From Clostridia bacterium (lineage in GTDB: Bacteria > Bacillota > Clostridia > Oscillospirales > CAG-272): a DNA stretch of 39,614 nt. The notes below the pieces were generated by a model. It worked only from the letters and a program-made list of their open reading frames with translations. It ran no database searches and was not told where the DNA came from. The translations under genes were made by a program, and so were the position numbers. How positions within the stretch are numbered: the stretch's first letter is position 1; each line of letters opens with the position of its first letter. Positions 38,162 to 39,614 of the stretch are shown in pieces. The DNA lies in assembly GCA_017453325.1 (NCBI GenBank), contig JAFTKK010000037.1, forward strand, positions 1-39,614. Direction: 5' to 3'.

Positions 38162-38231
38162 GAGGGCACAGAAAAAAATACCGCGCTCAAAGCAGCGCCA
38201 AAGGGTACGCCCCTTAGAAAGGATGGCCGAT

Positions 38232-39038
38232 ATGTCCACATTAAAGCCCCGCGCCACAGGCGCAGATATCCGCATTGTCTCCTCGAATATTCTGTTTGAT
38301 AAAGGTCTGGCTGACCGTCTTTCCCTGATCGCAGACTATTACCGAGAAGCCGATGCCGACGTGATCGGCATGCAGGAGGTCAACAGCGTCGGCACAGAAC
38401 TCTACTCCATGTTGGCCGAGCTCTATCAGCCCGTTACACGCGCGCACGAGGATGGCAAGCATTGCTTTACCCCCATCCTTTACCGCACCGATCGCTTTGA
38501 CCTGATTGAGGGCGGCAGCGCGCTCTACCGCCTGCGTGCGACCGATACCAAATCGATGGCATGGGCCGTTTTGGCCGACAAGGCAAGCGGCAAGAAGCTG
38601 GCGGTGATCAACACACACAGCGCCATTATTCTGCCCTTCCACAAGCTGGAGGCAACCGATCCCGTGGAGGGCGAGCAATGGCGCACCGATAACGTCCTGC
38701 AAATGCTGGAAAAACGGGATGAGCTGCGCGCCAAATACGGCGCTGCGCTGCCGGTTTTCATCACGGGCGACTTTAACGCCTTTGCCAAGGACACCTCGAT
38801 CAAAACCATGAAGCAGGCCATGACCGACGCGGCCGACATCGCCATCCTCGGCGCGACCGAGGGCATCAACTCCTTCCACGGTCAGCCCGGCCGCCCCTCT
38901 CCTGTGGGTACCCCCATTGATTTTATCTTTGTCACCGATGATGTTGTCAAGATCCACCTGCACCAGATCCCACACGACGAGAAGGCAAGCGCCATCTCCG
39001 ACCATTGCCCCGTTTGCGTGGATGCGAGCTTGATATAA
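38232..39038 (+). CDS. Endonuclease/exonuclease/phosphatase (EEP) family protein
   Basis: A 268-residue metal-dependent phosphoesterase of the exonuclease III/DNase I/sphingomyelinase superfamily. The catalytic acids and His are all visible: VSSNILFD (Asn), MQEVN (Glu), INTHSA (His), TGDFNA (Asp/Asn), IDFIFV and SDHCPV (Asp/His). There is no signal peptide, so it is cytoplasmic. I use ATG at 38232, eight bases after AGAAAGGA, rather than the one at 38223. It could act on DNA, phosphoinositides or other phosphodiesters; sequence alone does not decide. It has its own promoter and a terminator farther on, so is monocistronic. Confidence 0.87.
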   Translation: MSTLKPRATGADIRIVSSNILFDKGLADRLSLIADYYREADADVIGMQEVNSVGTELYSMLAELYQPVTRAHEDGKHCFTPILYRTDRFDLIEGGSALYRLRATDTKSMAWAVLADKASGKKLAVINTHSAIILPFHKLEATDPVEGEQWRTDNVLQMLEKRDELRAKYGAALPVFITGDFNAFAKDTSIKTMKQAMTDAADIAILGATEGINSFHGQPGRPSPVGTPIDFIFVTDDVVKIHLHQIPHDEKASAISDHCPVCVDASLI

Positions 39039-39187
39039 GCAAACGGGTGGCAGAGCGCATGGGCATCCTTGACTTTTTGTAAAAGTGCGCACGTGGCGCA
39101 AAGACCTTCCTTGACTCTGATCAAAAATGCGACCGGCGAACTTGTTGAGCGCAAGAGCATTTGACACAATCCGCTGACACGAAACAC
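39039..39187. other. Intergenic stretch without supported gene
   Basis: Reading frames exist on both strands (for example the minus frame crossing 38882-39343), but none has a ribosome site or codon usage like its neighbours. It carries no obvious structure before the hairpin at 39188. It may be a dispersed repeat; see findings. Confidence 0.5.
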
Positions 39188-39235
39188 AAAAAGAGACCTT
39201 GGTTCACCGCTTTGACGAACCAAGGTCTCTTTTTT
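39188..39235 (+). terminator. Strong terminator after the EEP gene
   Basis: AAAAAGAGACCTTGGTTC (39188-39205) pairs perfectly with GAACCAAGGTCTCTTTTT (39217-39234), loop of 11 bases, ending in a T-run. Confidence 0.93.
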
Positions 39236-39375
39236 ATTGTGGCAGCATTTTATCAACGCGATAAAAGGCTTGCCCTTTTCGGGATGTTTGGTTTTTACTG
39301 TGATAAGATGCAGCAGCGTTGCAGTTATGAGAGCGCTTTGCACTCGTTATGATATGATCGCCGTGCTTATCAAAC

Positions 39376-39430
39376 TGTGCCGAAGGCGCATCATAACTAC
39401 GCGAAGCGTATCATAACTCGCCGAAGGCGA
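39376..39430. repeat. Three tandem GAA-capped hairpins with a TCATAAC linker
   Basis: TGTGCC-gaa-GGCGCA (39376-39390), TACGC-gaa-GCGTA (39398-39410) and TCGCC-gaa-GGCGA (39418-39430), each followed by TCATAAC or TCATAGT. The stems differ in sequence but keep pairing and loop, with a period of about 20-22 bp. That means paired changes across copies. Confidence 0.85.
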
Positions 39431-39442
39431 TCATAGTTGATT

Positions 39443-39475
39443 GAATGGGAATAAGCCAAAGGCTTATTCCCATTC
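39443..39475. repeat. Perfect 15-bp hairpin next to the tandem array
   Basis: GAATGGGAATAAGCC-AAA-GGCTTATTCCCATTC. It continues the purine-loop theme of the array but with a longer stem and no T-run, so is not a typical terminator. Confidence 0.85.
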
Positions 39476-39578
39476 GCTTAAATTAGCATTAGATGTGGTG
39501 TATTTAGGTCTTTTTGCGTGATTTTTTGGGGTATTTGACCGCTATTTTCCGCCTCGTCTATGGAGTCCACGAAAAAAC

Positions 39579-39604
39579 GGTATCAAATTGGTATCACTGA
39601 TACC
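39579..39604. repeat. Iterated GGTATCA motif and 15-bp palindrome
   Basis: GGTATCA at 39579-39585 and at 39590-39596, 11 bp apart, the second joined to its complement as GGTATCA-C-TGATACC (39590-39604). This may be an operator or recombinase site of whatever lies beyond the right edge. Confidence 0.6.
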
Positions 39605-39614
39605 ACCCGAAAAA

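Noticed and set aside
39376-39430. Possible CRISPR remnant
   Set aside because: Units are 20-22 bp, the linkers are constant rather than unique, and the stems vary instead of the spacers.
39542-39613. Short minus-strand frame open at the right edge (23 residues then stop)
   Set aside because: Too short to identify. It might be the end of a gene beyond the window, but there is no recognisable motif.

Overview
The window looks like a chromosomal segment of an anaerobic, GC-rich, endospore-lineage Firmicute (class Clostridia, probably a gut Oscillospirales/Christensenellales-type bacterium). The grounds are a full-length SpoIIE, an EndoA-type MazF, RNase M5, a ThiI without rhodanese domain, strong GGAGG ribosome sites and near-consensus sigma-A promoters (TTGACA-17-TATAAT). 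I see no rRNA, tRNA, CRISPR array, transposase or phage gene. The taxonomic placement is inference.

Layout. 1-449 (-): MazF toxin running off the left edge. 674-5452 (+): exonuclease, DUF2007 protein, ThiI and two G3E/CobW metal-chaperone GTPases, the first with a tandemly repeated His/Cys metal-binding region. A cluster of hairpins (5475-5569) follows. 5616-6177 (-): AbrB-like and XRE regulators whose promoters carry the same dyad GTTA-N3-TAAC at the same distance from the -10 box. 6340-8943 (-): GH43 glycosidase and PutP-type sodium symporter. 9128-13429 (-): GT87-like membrane glycosyltransferase, short-chain dehydrogenase, DUF1846 protein and TetR regulator. 13627-17663 (+): U32 peptidase-family protein, RarA, UppP and an RNase M5-like Toprim protein. 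17773-18210 (-): GNAT acetyltransferase. 18303-21179 (+): a yybP-ykoY manganese riboswitch with its terminator, then a P2-type cation ATPase. 21287-24475 (+): DUF4234-like membrane protein, GtaA/DUF4965-like protein and TcdA. 24612-26942 (-): SpoIIE. 27197-27670 (+): YpsA-like SLOG protein. 27712-30920 (-): C-terminally truncated MocR regulator, sugar isomerase/epimerase and a GpsA-like dehydrogenase. 31068-35035 (+): DeoR regulator, metallo-beta-lactamase-fold protein and a lipoprotein joining a BIG2 domain to a PpiC-like region. 35093-37956 (-): M42 aminopeptidase, nucleoside hydrolase and ribokinase. 38232-39038 (+): EEP-family phosphoesterase/nuclease. 39039-39614 has no supported gene but holds a terminator, tandem covarying hairpins and an iterated GGTATCA motif.

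How the genes work together. The clearest functional unit is nucleoside hydrolase plus ribokinase (nucleoside to base plus ribose, then ribose 5-phosphate), co-transcribed behind a peptidase. The riboswitch and ATPase form a self-contained manganese-responsive export module. The paired CobW GTPases are likely zinc or other metal handling. The DeoR and GpsA-like genes share one symmetric pair of overlapping promoters. I found no single convincing new defence or mobile system. The most unusual material is regulatory: the shared operator of the AbrB/XRE pair, the face-to-face promoter at 30955-31013, the 32-bp palindrome at 21210-21241 and the hairpin array at the right end. Most uncharacterised protein content lies in the DeoR/MBL/BIG2-lipoprotein cluster and the second CobW protein.
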